A DNA stretch of 64,000 nucleotides from Gigaspora rosea (Eukaryota > Glomeromycota > Glomeromycetes > Diversisporales > Gigasporaceae): assembly GCA_003550325.1 (NCBI GenBank), contig QKWP01000511.1, forward strand, positions 126,081 to 190,080, in the 5' to 3' direction. The translations under genes and the position numbers were made by a program. Below, one piece after another: positions 33,042 through 44,140 of this stretch. Position 1 is the first letter of the stretch. Each line of letters begins with the position of its first letter. The notes under the pieces were generated by a model. That model saw nothing but the letters and a program-made list of their open reading frames with translations. It made no database searches and had not been told where the DNA came from.

Positions 33042-34600
33042 ATGGCAACAAAATTTTTTGAAGAACTTTCAAATAACTACCTTGAACTTCTTAGCGGTGG
33101 AGAAGAGTTCAATGTAGCAATTAATATTGGTGAATTTCCAAACACCAAGACATTCAGGGCACATTCAGTCATTTTAAGGCATCGATCTTTGTATTTTCGA
33201 AATAAATTAGAAAATACTGTTAAAGATGAAAATAATATTAAAATAATTAATTTGAACCATATTTCTATCCAAAAATTTGAAAATATTATAAAGTAAGTTA
33301 TGCAATGTTCATTTTGTAATCCTAAAAATCTATTTTTTATTTAAACAAAATTATTAATTTTTATATAAAGGTATATCTACGGAGGAGTAATTTTGTTAGA
33401 AAAATTAGACGCATCATTAATTTTTGAACTGATGCTTATTGCTCATGAATTGCTTTTTGAGGAATTAACTAAATACCTTGAATCGTATTTAATTGAAACC
33501 AAAGCTTCATGGCTTCGTTTACATTTTATTCGAATTTATGAAAAAAGCTTTCAAAATCATAAACTTTTAGAATTACAAAATTGGTGCAATAACAATGTGG
33601 TCAAATATCCACATAAAGTTTTTGATTCTGAAAACTTTACTTCCCTTCAAGAAAATGCGTTGGTCTCGTTGATTAAACGAGATGATCTACAAATGGAAGA
33701 AGTAAAAATTTGGAATTATGTTATTAAATGGGGAATTGCACAGAATCCTAGTTTGCCATCAGAACCTAGCAACTGGTCTCAAAAAAATAATCTAACCATT
33801 AAAGCAACTTTAAAAAATTGTCTACCATATATCCGTTATTTTCAAATGTCCGATAGTGAAATTGTTAAGTATATACAGCCATACAAAGAAATTCTTGAAA
33901 AAAACCTCTGGGAAGACATATTAAACCGACTTAATAATCCCAATCAAATAATCTCATCAACAATTTTTCCACCCCGTGCAATTCTAAAACAAAATCTATC
34001 ACCTAGTGCATTTTCAACAGTTATTAATGAAGAGCATGCAGCTGAAATCGCTTCATGGATTGATAAAAAAGCAAACATATATTCTGTAAGGAATAATCCG
34101 TATGAGTTTAAACTACTTATTCGCGGAAGCATTGATGGTTTTACTTCAAAAACATTTTGGAAGTTATATGATGAACAAACAAATGTTGCTGTGGTTATGA
34201 AAGTTAAAGGAACTGATGAAATTCCTGGGGGATATAATCCTGTTGGATGGGATAAGCCAACAAGGAGACGCATTCATAAATATTGCGATGATGCTTTTAT
34301 TTTTTCATTAAAAAATGGTAATATTGAAAATTCTACTATAAGTCGTGTAACAGATATAGGGAAAATAAGTCAATTTATTGTTCTTTAAATTGTGGACCAA
34401 GTTTTCGTGGTGGTCTTTTTATGAAGAATCCATTTGATGAAAATCGATGTCATTGTTGGTATAATTCTAAATATACTTATTATGAACGAATTAGAGATAC
34501 ATCTTTATATACAGTCGAGCCTGATCGCAATAATGGAAAAATATCAAGATTTTCAGTAGAAGAATATGAAGTATTTCAAATTTTTAAAAAGAACCTATAA
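33042..34600 (+). pseudogene. BTB-BACK-TLDc protein gene, copy 1, with a C-terminal frameshift
   Basis: Exon 1 (33042-33292) starts MATKFFEELSNNYLELL and holds a BTB/POZ domain (FRAHSVILRHRSLYFRNKL). A 78-bp intron (GTAAGT...TATAAAG, 33293-33370) precedes exon 2, which continues with YIYGGVILLE, a BACK-like helical region and the TLDc domain (FKLLIRGSIDGFTSKTFW, GGYNPVGW). BTB domains mediate dimerisation and often binding to cullin-3; TLDc is linked to oxidative-stress resistance proteins. Those roles are family knowledge. Relative to 39764-41376 one A is missing in the run at 34362-34365, which brings a stop at 34386. The original frame continues to TAA 34598-34600 and would give 493 residues. 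Either a recent pseudogene or a base-call error. Confidence 0.85.
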
Positions 34601-34710
34601 GCTTTATTATTAAATAGGTTATTATATGAAATATATAACTAATATTATATTAGCGTAACAAATAACTTCATGAATGAAAAAAATTTACTATCACTAATAA
34701 AGAAATGATT

Positions 34711-35083
34711 TTATCTATAGAATTTTTTTTTTCTGCCAAAAATTATAACCAGATTAATATATCTTCCTTTTTTTACGGATTTTGCATACCATTCATTTGC
34801 CAACGTTTCGTTTATAGGGGTTCCTATACCATATCGATAATAATAATTAAGATTTAATTAACCCAAACTATTTCCACCTTTAGCAGAATTCATGTACCAT
34901 TCGAAAGCTTTCATATTATCTTTAAAAGTTCCAATGCCATACTGATAACAGCAACCTAGATTACAATGACCTAAATAATTTCCACAATTAGCAGATTTTA
35001 TAAACCATTCAAAGGCTTTTTCTTCATTTTTTATAATTCCTATACAATTATGATAACATACTCCAAGATTATTTTGACCTAAA
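34711..35083 (-). pseudogene. 3' fragment of a Sel1-repeat gene, partner of BTB copy 1
   Basis: The minus-strand translation repeats the last three and a half Sel1 units of the intact gene at 41460-44140 (NEEKAFEWFIKSA, YQYGIGTFKDNMKAFEWYM). An in-frame TAA lies near 34856-34858 and further changes follow toward the end. Similarity to the intact gene stops abruptly at about 35083, where the tyrosine recombinase fragment begins. Convergent orientation with the BTB gene and spacing match the second copy. Confidence 0.85.
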
Positions 35084-35094
35084 ACAGATCAATT

Positions 35095-35410
35095 TGTTTG
35101 CAAATGGGGAGTTTATTCCAATAGAATATTCAGATAGTAATTACTGCCTAGTTAAGTAGTTAAAAGGAATATTTGTCAATTATAAGTCCTCAGAGGATAA
35201 GTCTCTGTTTTGTCTAGACAGGGTAAGCAATTAACAGTAAGAGCTGTTGGTTTCTATTGTGAAGAGAGTTGCAAAGAATGCAGGGTTTCAAGAGAGATTT
35301 ACAGCACATAGTATTTGCAATGGAGGCAGGGTTATCATTAACACAGATCCGTGCTATAGGAGGATGGGATAATAAAGCTGTCATGTTATATTTGAGATTG
35401 ATAATCATCG
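35095..35410 (+). pseudogene. Tyrosine recombinase C-terminal domain fragment (Crypton- or DIRS-like)
   Basis: Joining frames gives the profile of a tyrosine recombinase catalytic core. It shows GEFIPIEYS, a segment with SSEDKSLFCL, VKRVAKNAGFQERFTAHSI (the H-x-x-R box, with the Arg now Cys), then MEAGLSLTQIRAIGGWDNKA and VMLYLR with the catalytic Tyr. At least one stop and three frameshifts break it, and the first half of the protein is missing. Such enzymes mobilise Cryptons and DIRS-type elements by site-specific recombination. It abuts the truncated Sel1 fragment, so its arrival probably caused that truncation. Which element class it came from cannot be told from this fragment. Confidence 0.7.
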
Positions 35411-36100
35411 ATCTTTGTTGTTAACCTTTTATAGGTTGTTTAATAAATTTTGGTCGATGCAGGTATTTAATGATTTGTATCATGATGTGTTTTGTATGAA
35501 TTTTAGCAATCAGGTAAGTTATTTGATACATGTATAATGATAGGGGCGAAAGGGGATAGTAGTAGTATTTAAGCATTGTTTCTGGATTAAGAAGAGTTAT
35601 TTTTCTCTTCACTATCACTTACCTAGTTTTTTCATTCCACCTTTTCCACAATAATGATTGGGCTCAGGGGCTATAATTGCAGTGCAAAGACGAAGTTTTT
35701 TAATATGAGAGGTTCTACTACTGCTGTTGCAGTGCAAGGACCTTTTTGTATTGTTATAGTGTTTGTGCTCTGTGGCTATAATTGCGCAACGATCCCTGCT
35801 TTACATGGTCAATCCAATCCTCTTTGATACTATATAGACTCCCTAGGCAAAGACACCTTTGAATAGGTGTAATAGATAGTTTGTAGCTAGTATGAAAGGA
35901 AGTAGATAAATTTTGGTAGGGTGGATTGTTTCAGTTATGGTGAATTAGCATTTATTAAGATTACAGATGTTGCTTAGTTGTTTTTAATGAATCCTGTAAT
36001 GATAGCGAACAGAATTCCCATATGTTCTTCATCTATATTTAATAAAGTCATCTGATCACATCTGATCAAGCAATAATAATTCGGGTTCTATATATTGTAG
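35411..36100. other. Probable non-coding remainder of the tyrosine recombinase element
   Basis: No gene. The segment GGCTATAATTGCAGTGCAAA-like occurs at about 35674 and, diverged, at about 35774, with GCAGTGCAAGGACC between. Internal repeats are usual in DIRS-type termini, but the borders of the element cannot be fixed. Confidence 0.35.
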
Positions 36101-36401
36101 TTTACGTAGTAAAGTACTTTAGAAAATTCAATTATTAGCTTGTTAGCTATTGTAAGACAAGTAATTTACTGTAGATAGAACTATAATAATTTTTCATTAG
36201 AGATATCATATTTTGTATTAGTGATGGCATGTTACAATATTGGACATTTGGACAATTTGGACATTTGGACATTCGGACAATGTCCAATTGTCCAAATAAT
36301 TTTAATTGGACATAGTATCACTTTTTATTGGACATTAAAAAAATTAATTTAATTTTGGCCCAAATTAAACTTAATTCAGGCCAATATTTAATAATACAAA
36401 C

Positions 36402-36759
36402 ACAGGTCGAAATAAGGCAAATCGGGTTCAAATCGGTATCACAAGATACTGATATGAACCCGATTTGAAACAGATATTTGGCGCAAATAAGATACCTGTA
36501 GGATACAATTCGTATTCATATTAGCTCACAAGACATATCGGCAAAATGATGGCTCAATAGGTAAATCGATAGAGCTATAAGATAAGCTCTATCGATTTAC
36601 CTATTAAGCCATCATTTTGCCGATATGTCTTGTGAGCTGATATGAAACCGAATTGTATCCTACAGGTATATTATTTGCGCCAAATATCTGTTTCAAATCG
36701 GGTTCATATCAGGATCTTGTGATGCTGATTTGAACCCGATTTGCCTTATTTCGACCTGT
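36402..36759. mobile_element. 358-bp near-perfect palindrome
   Basis: Arms of about 173 bp run from ACAGGTCGAAATAAGGCAAA to the complement ending CGACCTGT. The loop is only about ten bases around ATAAGATA. Words such as AAATCGGGTTC occur twice per arm. Pairing is about 95%. Transcription would give a long hairpin RNA. Confidence 0.9.
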
Positions 36760-37034
36760 GAAAATATCTTTAATATACTGTATATTTAAAAAGTATTCTG
36801 ATAATAATAATAATTATTATTATTATAAAAATATGCATATGTACATATATATTCATATTACTGGATCAGCTTAAATTCTATTTTACTTACAATATTTATA
36901 TTTGATATTGGCTAATAAAATATGATTAATCAAACAGAATTTTAGAAACTGTAAAACAAAAAAAATAAAAATAGTTGATTTTATTTTTAATTTTAAAATA
37001 AAGGCATATTATAAAAAAAACACACCAACACAAA

Positions 37035-37430
37035 AAATTAGGAGCAGTTTATTTTCAGATATAATTGATTTTGGTTAATTGCAAATAGTTATTACATAGT
37101 AAAGTCTAAATTCTGCTATGTAAATAGATAATTGGCACTAAGCAAACTTGTTTAGAATGCATATATATTAAAAACTTCATCAAAATTGAAGCAGATTTTA
37201 TTATTTGACTTTTAATTTTTAAATTCAATGAATATATTTAGTTTAATTTTTTATTGAATGTAAAAATTGAAAATCAATTAATAAAAAATTCTTCAATTTT
37301 GTTAAAAACTTTAGAGTATATATATTTTGATCTTCTGAATAAGTTTACTTAAGTAACTATAATCAATTTGCATAGTAAAGTTTGGACTTTACTATGTAGC
37401 AACTATTGTTGATTGTAAGGTAGCTTATTT
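37035..37430. mobile_element. ~400-bp inverted-repeat element, same family as 30590-31375
   Basis: The left arm includes AGGAGCAGTTTATTTTCAGA and CATAGTAAAGTCTAAATTCT. The right arm includes CATAGTAAAGTTTGGACTTT and AAGGTAGCTTATTTTAGA. This copy has no MITE inserted in its centre, which provides the pre-insertion comparison for 30804-31109. Confidence 0.75.
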
Positions 37431-38239
37431 TAGATTAAAGATGTTTTTGAGTTTTTTGACCAAAAGAGAGAGAATAACTTATTTTTAGTTTTTGTTCTTA
37501 TATGATTTAAATTGTCCAATAAAATTATTGGACAATTGGACATATGTCCAATAATTTTACAATTTATTTGGACATGTCCAATGCCTAAAGTTCCAAGAAA
37601 TTATTTGGACATTTGGACTATGTTCAAATGTCCAAATGTCCAATTAAATTTATTTGGACATTGTCCAATGCCAAACCTGTTTTTTATAGTGATATACTAT
37701 AAAAAATTCAATTACTGTTCTTGTAGCTATTATAATATAAGTGGTTTAGATAGTAATATATTAAATATCATAAAATTAATTTTGCAACTCTCTTCACTGA
37801 TCGTCATGACCATTTCTGATACAAAGTAAAATCAAGGCTAGAGCAATATTAAACATAAAAACATCAACTTTATTAATAAAAGAAGGTAAAGAAAAATATA
37901 AATTACATAAAGTTTTATAGCAACAAGTATCCTTAAAAACAAGAAAATTAGAAAGCAGCCTTAGAAGCTTTTTTGCAACAAAAACCAATTTTTGGTGAGC
38001 AATAATTTTGGGAAATTAGTCTAGACCCTGAATTGCAGATCCTTGCAAATGTGTAAACAATCAGCAAAACAAATAAACAAATGATTGATAAAGCAATAAT
38101 TAAAATAAACTAACAGATTTGGATAATATATAAACAAACAGTACTTAAATCGCGTGAACACATGTTACTAGAATAGAACATTCTAGGAATTAGAATCATC
38201 ATAAAATTCTAAAAGAATAGAAAGATTTAATCAATAAAC

Positions 38240-38925
38240 AGAAAACAGGAAATATTGTTAGTTCTTAAAGAGTATCAAAGACACATACAGTACAAAGATA
38301 TAGAAATTGCTAGTTTTCTATGTACATCTAATTCATAAACAGTATTCATCATCTGCTCAGCTTTAAAAATTTATGATTGGGAACAACAGAAATAAGCAAT
38401 TACCAAGAAATCAAACTATTACAAGATCTTATTCCAGAATTAGTAGAAATAAATATATAGGAACAACAGCAACAAGCAATTACCAAGAAATTGAACCTAT
38501 TATAAGACCTTATTCCAGAATTAGTAGAAATAAATATATAGGAACAACAGCAACAAGCAATTACCAAGAAATTGAACCTATTATAAGACCTTATTCCAGA
38601 ATTAGTAGAAATAAATGCATGTAAAAGTTTTAGTAGAAGACTAATATTAATACTCACAGAGACCAGTACAATTGACTATGAAAACAAAGAAACAGTACAG
38701 TTAGTTCAAGACTTTATAGAGTTATTTATAAGCGAAAGAGAAGAAAATAAGACAAAGGCACAGTTTAAAGATAATAAACAAGTAGAGCCATATACACACC
38801 CATAAGAAGTTTCTCAGAAAGGAAATAACTCAGAAAATGATAATGGAGAACACGCAAAACTGATAAGAACCAAACAAAAAGAAAAACAGACCAACTATTA
38901 TCGTTATCAGGTGAAAAATACATGA
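38240..38925 (+). pseudogene. Unknown helical protein gene, broken, with a triplicated 81-bp segment
   Basis: Plus-strand coding-like text can be followed in adjoining frames. It runs KQEILLVLKEYQRHIQY (about 38246), then three tandem copies of an 80/81-bp unit (38381-38620) reading EQQQQAITKKLNLL and DLIPELVEIN. It continues CKSFSRRLILILTET, VQLVQDFIELFISEREENK to a TAA at 38803, with similar composition to about 38925. In-frame stops lie in each tandem unit, and the first unit is one base short. The Gln/Lys/Glu-rich, leucine-spaced sequence suggests coiled coil. I do not recognise the family. Confidence 0.4.
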
Positions 38926-38929
38926 TTTT

Positions 38930-39760
38930 TATCGCTATAAAATTTTTATACTAGAGTACATAAAAACAATGATTAATAACTAATTATATCATTCTATCGA
39001 AACTTTCTATGCATATTGGATAATTCAATTATTAATTATTAAAAATTATTTACAATTTTATAATTAGAAGTTCCCATCGCTAGATATAGCAAATCAAAAA
39101 TGGCAAAGTGCAATTAAAAATTTTTTTTATTAGTATTAAAAATTCACGAACATATACCCTTAAAAGTTAAATTTCGTTTTATTCGCTCATACTTACCACA
39201 GTACATATCATATCAATATTCTAACAATCTGTTATTTCATCATATGAACAAAATGATTGGTAAAAATGTACAGGACACTCGTACGGGATGATAATTTTAT
39301 TATAAGAAGAAAGAATGATTTATGATAATTCTTTCTTATAAATGGTAAACAATGTATTAGATTGTTGAGTGATGAACATCACTCTACCGATCAGGGGTTA
39401 CCGATTTTACATTTGTTGATTATTATATATACAACAAATGATGTCCATAAGCGAAATACTTTGAGCGCTAGCTCAGCTCTTCGCAGTGTCGCGCTGCTCT
39501 TTCGTAGGCGTGCGCTAGAGCAAGATAGAGCGCTTTTTATACAATCGGTTGAATTTGATGAAACCCAAAATTACCAAAAAAAGTTGACGAAAACTATTTC
39601 CAAAAACCAATAATACTACCAAACCTTCCCAAAAAAGGTAATTTAGCGTAGCACCAAATGTTGACAATTGTCTAAGCGCTAACATGACTTTTCAGTATAT
39701 TCGCATAAATGTATGAGATCATCAAAATTAGCCCAGAACTTCTTGTTTGACTTTTGATAT
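38930..39760. other. Intergenic stretch upstream of the second BTB gene
   Basis: No supported gene. About 39465-39535 is locally GC-rich with overlapping GAGCGC/GCGCTAG-type complementary words. The last 90 bases before the ATG resemble the region upstream of the first BTB gene (GACTTTTCAGTATATTCGCA vs GGCTTTTCGGTAAGTGTTAT..CGCATAAAT), so the duplication includes some promoter sequence. Confidence 0.5.
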
Positions 39761-39763
39761 AGA

Positions 39764-41376
39764 ATGGCAACAAAATTTTATGAAGAACTTTCAAATAACT
39801 ATCTTGAACTTCTTAACGATGGAGTAGAGTTCAATGTAGCAATTAATATTGGTGAACTTCTTAACGATGGAGAAGAGTTCAATGTAGCAATTAATATTGG
39901 TGAATTTCCAAACACCAAGACATTCCGGGCACATTCATTAATCTTAAAGCATCGATCATTGTATTTTCGAAATAAATTGGAAAATACCGTTAAAGATGAA
40001 AATAATATTAAAACAATTAATTTGAACCATATTTCTATTCAACAATTTGAAAATATTATAAAGTAAGTTACGCAATGTTCATTTTATAATCCTAAAATAT
40101 CATCTTTTTTTTTTTTTAAATAAAATTATTAATTTTTATATAAAGGTATATCTACGGAGGAGTAATTTTGTTAGAAAAATTGGACGCATCATTAATTTTT
40201 GAACTTATGCTTATTGCCCATGAATTGCTTTTTGAGGAATTAACTAAATACCTTGAATCGTATTTAATTGAAACCAAAGCTTCATGGCTTCGTTTATATT
40301 TTATTCGAATTTATGAAAAAAGCTTTCAAAATCATAAACTTTTAGAATTACAAAATTGGTGCAATAACAATGCTGCCAAATATCCACTTAAAGTTTTTGA
40401 TTCTGAAAACTTTACTTCTCTTCAAGAAAATGCATTAGTCTCGTTGATTAAACGAGATGATCTACAAATGGAAGAAGTAAAAATTTGGAATTATGTTATT
40501 AAATGGGGAATTGCACAGAATCCTAGTTTGCCATCAAAAACTAGCAACTGGTCTCAAGAAAATAATCTAACCATTAAAACAACTTTAAAAAATTGTCTAC
40601 CATATATCCGTTATTTTCAAATGTCCGATAGTGAAATTGTTAAGTATATACAGCCATACAAAGAAATTCTTGAAAAAAACCTCTGGGAAGACATATTAAA
40701 CCGACTTAATAATCCCAATCAAATAATCTCATCAACAATTTTTCCACCCCGTGCAATTCTAAAACAAAATCTATCACCTAGTGCATTTTCAACAGTTATT
40801 AATGAAGAGCATGCAGCTGAAATTGCTTCATGGGTTGATAAAAAAGCAAACATATATTCTGTAAGGAATAATCCGTATGAGTTTAAATTACTTATTCGCG
40901 GAAGCATTGATGGTTTTACTTCAAAAACATTTTGGAAGTTATGTGATGAACAAACAAATGTTGTTGTGGTTATGAAAGTTAAAGGAACTAATGAAATTCT
41001 TGGGGGATATAATCCTGTTGGATGGACTAAAGCAACAAGGAAACGCTATCATTTAATTTGCGATGATTCTTTTATTTTTTCATTAAAAAATGGTAATAAG
41101 AAACGTTCTATTATAAGTCGTGTAACAGATAGAGAGAAAAATAGGTCAATTTATTGTGCTTTAGATAGTGGGCCATGTTTTCGTGGTGGTCTTTTTATGA
41201 GGGGTTCATTTGATAAAAATCAATGTTATTGTTTGTATAATTCTAAAAATCCTTTTTATGAACGAATCAGAGATACATCTCTATACACAGTCGATCCTGA
41301 TCTCAATCATAGATATATATCAAAATTTTCAGTAAAAGAATATGAAGTATTTCAAATTTTTAAAAAGAACCTATAA
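39764..41376 (+). CDS. BTB-BACK-TLDc domain protein, copy 2, intact
   Basis: Two exons, 39764-40062 and 40146-41376, are joined across an 83-bp intron (GTAAGTTACG...TATAAAG) to give 509 residues. Exon 1 carries the BTB/POZ domain (FRAHSLILKHRSLYFRNKL). Exon 2 carries the BACK-like region and a complete C-terminal TLDc domain (FKLLIRGSIDGFTSKTFW, GGYNPVGW, FRGGLFMRGSFD, ending EYEVFQIFKKNL). A 48-bp tandem duplication near the N-terminus repeats the 16 residues LLNDG(V/E)EFNVAINIGE and fully explains the 16-residue excess over copy 1. BTB proteins usually dimerise and can act as cullin-3 adaptors; that role here is inference. It is convergent with the kinase-like Sel1 gene, with only 83 bp between stop codons. 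Confidence 0.93.
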
Positions 41377-41459
41377 GCTTTATTATTACATAGGTTAACT
41401 TATCAAATAATTTCATGAATGACAAAACAAATTTTACTATCACTAATAAAGAAATGATT

Positions 41460-44140
41460 TTATCTATAGAAATTTTTTTTCTGCAAAAAATTATAACAAG
41501 AAATATATCTTCCTTTTTTTACAGATTTTGCATACCATTCATTTGCCAGCAATTCGTTTATAGGGGTTCCTATGCCATATTGATAACAATAACTAAGATT
41601 TAATTGACCAAAACTATTTCCTCCTTTAGCAGATTTCATGTACCATTCGAAAGCTTTCATATTATCTTTAAAAGTTCCTATGCCATACTGATAGCAGCAA
41701 CCTAAATTACAATAACCTAAATAATTTCCACCATTAGCGGATTTTGTAAACCATTCAAATGCTTTTTCTTCATTTTTTATAATTCCTATACCATTATGAT
41801 AACATTCTCCAAGATTATTTTGACCTAAACTATTTCCACCTTCAGCAGATTTAGTATACCATTCAAAAGCTTTATTATAATTCTTTGAAATTCCTATACC
41901 ATGTTGATAAAACTCACCAAGATTATTTTGAGCTAAAATATCACCACCATTAGCAGATTTTAAATAATATTCAAAAGCTAACTTTACATTTGTACAAGTT
42001 CCTATACCATATCGATAACAACGACCAAGATTAAGAGAACCTAAATAATTATAATTTTCAGCAGATTTTTTATACCATTTAAAAGCCAATTCCTTATTTT
42101 TAATAATTCCTTCACCATAAGTATAACAATAACCAAGTATATTTTGAGCTCTCGCATTTCCATCATTAGCGGATTTTAAATACCAATTAAATGAATGTGA
42201 AAGATTTTTTATAACTCCATAACCATAATAATAACAATCACCAACATAACATTTTCCTAAACTAGATCCTTTAATAACAGATTTTAAAAATAATTGTAAA
42301 GCTCTTTCATAATTTATAGCAGCACCATTTCTAAATATATAAAAAATACCAAGAGAGATTAATCCAATAATATGATTTTCTTTTAATACATTATTTTCAA
42401 TTAAAGAATTGTTATGAGAAAAACAAATATCATCAACAGCTTGCTTATACATTTCAAATGCTTTTAAATAATCAATAGTTGTCCCAATTCCATATTCGTA
42501 AAAAAAACCAATAATACTGGTAAAGTAATGTTTATATTGATGATTATTATATTGAACATGAATTTCATCAGGATTTTTATTATTTTCATTTATATAATAG
42601 TTTATACTATTAATAATAAAATTTGCACAATTTTTGGAAACTCCTTGTATATTAAATTGTTTTATAAATAATTGATTTAAATCGTAAAGAAATTTTTGAT
42701 CATTATTACTAATATTATCTTGACTTTTTGTAATGTTTGAAATAATTGAATTTGTTGATAAAGATCTTGAGTCATTTGATATATTATTTCTTTGATAATT
42801 ATCACAGAAATTCATTTTTAGAGCCTTTATAATTGAAGTGATTATTTCCAATTTCTCGGATACTTCGTTACGCAAATCATTATAGTGTTGTAACAAGTTT
42901 GTTGATGAAAACTCTTTACCTTTCATATTCATTCTACATACTTCAGAATTTTCATTATCATCAATATAATTATTAACTAAGTCTTTACAGTCATCATTAT
43001 TTATCTCTTTAAATACATGTTGAATAGTTGGTCGTTGGTTTGAATTATGTTGCATACATTCTAAAAAAAAAAAATAACAAAAATAAAATAATAAATAAAA
43101 ATAAATAAATAAATAAATACAGCTATTCTTAATATTACTACAAATCAATGCAATTACAATATGATTATAAATAATTACCTGTGTAGATTTTTATATATTT
43201 CTTGGGTGTTCCAAATCTTGGATATTCGGGTTTATCACTAATTATTGCATTTAATAACTTTGAATCATGATTTAATCCAGATTCGAATAAAGTAATACCG
43301 TTTGAAATTTCCCAAAGAAGAACTCCAATACTATATATATCTGAACTTTTATTAAGTTTGTAACTGTCAATATTTATTAAATATTGAGGATCAATATATT
43401 GTATATATTTAAATTTATTTGAAAATTTATACTGATGTCGAAAAACACAAATTTTAATATCTCCTCTGTGAACAAATATTCTTTCAGAGTGCTAAATGTA
43501 ATTAAAATAGTTTAAAATTACTATTTAATTGAGAAAATAAAAGAAATTTTTAAAAAAAATGAAATTAAAAAAGAAATACCAAATTCGTATGAATAATGTC
43601 GTTTTGATGCAAACATTTTACAGCACTAATAAGTTGTTTTGCGAGACGTAACTTATTATTCCAATCAATCACTTTAAAATTTTGATTTAAATATTGACGA
43701 AGAGTTCCATCATGAGCATATTCATGAACTAGTATAAATTCATTCATACTCTGTTTAACTATGCCTATGAATTTTAGAATATTCTCATGCAAATCTACTT
43801 TTTGATATTTTTTTAGCTAGAAAATGACAATGTACATTACATTATCAACAATGAAATGAATTACATGAATTACAATGATTTTTTAAAATTGAAACTGAAA
43901 ACTTACATCAATAATAAAATCGTTTAATGCGTATTTTTGAGAAAAGGAAATCTTACTTAAAACCACAATTTTATTATATTTTTTTGAGATAACTTTAAAA
44001 CTATTTCCAGATAATGCCGTGCTAACAGAATCCAAATTTTCGAAGGAATCACATTGAAAAAGGTTAAAGTTTTTCTTAAAGAAATTATCATCATTTTGTT
44101 CAAAAGTTAATGGAATCTGGTTTTCAAATTTTTGAGTCAT
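41460..44140 (-). CDS. Predicted pseudokinase fused to nine Sel1 repeats
   Basis: Four exons on the minus strand: 43907-44140, 43580-43816, 43179-43491 and 41460-43060, separated by introns of 90, 88 and 118 bp with GT..AG ends. They give 794 residues. Residues about 35-265 have the protein-kinase fold order (LHENILKFIGIV, FILVHEYAHDGTLRQYL, SAVKCLHQNDIIH, YIDPQYL, SSDIYSIGVLLWEISNG, CMQHNSNQRPT). However, the HRD motif is HTN (154-156), the catalytic-loop Asn is Arg161, DFG is VFR (173-175), the VAIK lysine position is Ser62, and there is no glycine-rich loop. Catalysis is therefore unlikely. Residues about 475-785 are nine Sel1 units of about 36 residues (YQYGIGTFKDNMKAFEWY type), a protein-binding solenoid. 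Inference: a scaffold in signalling. The start ATG at 44140 is the only one in frame with exon 1. Confidence 0.9.

Larger units (their letters stand above)
36235..37680. repeat. Clusters of GGACATTTGGAC words flanking a palindrome and a MITE
   Basis: 36235-36340 and 37508-37680 are rich in TTGGACA/TGTCCAA in both orientations. The right cluster ends ATTGTCCAATGCCAAACCTG, which resembles the complement of the CAGTGTTGTGCATGGGACA hAT-like end. The flanks 36108-36215 and 37687-37780 are also alike in direct orientation (AATTCAATTAYTR, TGTAGCTATT). The arrangement may be an old composite insertion, but no matching target duplication was found. Confidence 0.5.

Noticed and set aside
33944..34273. 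109-codon minus-strand frame
   Set aside because: Antisense shadow of the BTB-BACK-TLDc coding exon; its counterpart at 40719-40907 is the same shadow in copy 2.
36221..37680. A complete hAT composite bounded by GGACA-rich ends
   Set aside because: Ends resemble the CAGTGTTGT family only loosely and no 8-bp duplication could be matched; kept only as a repeat cluster.
39362..39613. 83-codon plus-strand frame upstream of BTB copy 2
   Set aside because: No recognisable domain; it crosses a local GC-rich palindromic patch and ends in a compositional Lys/Asn tail.
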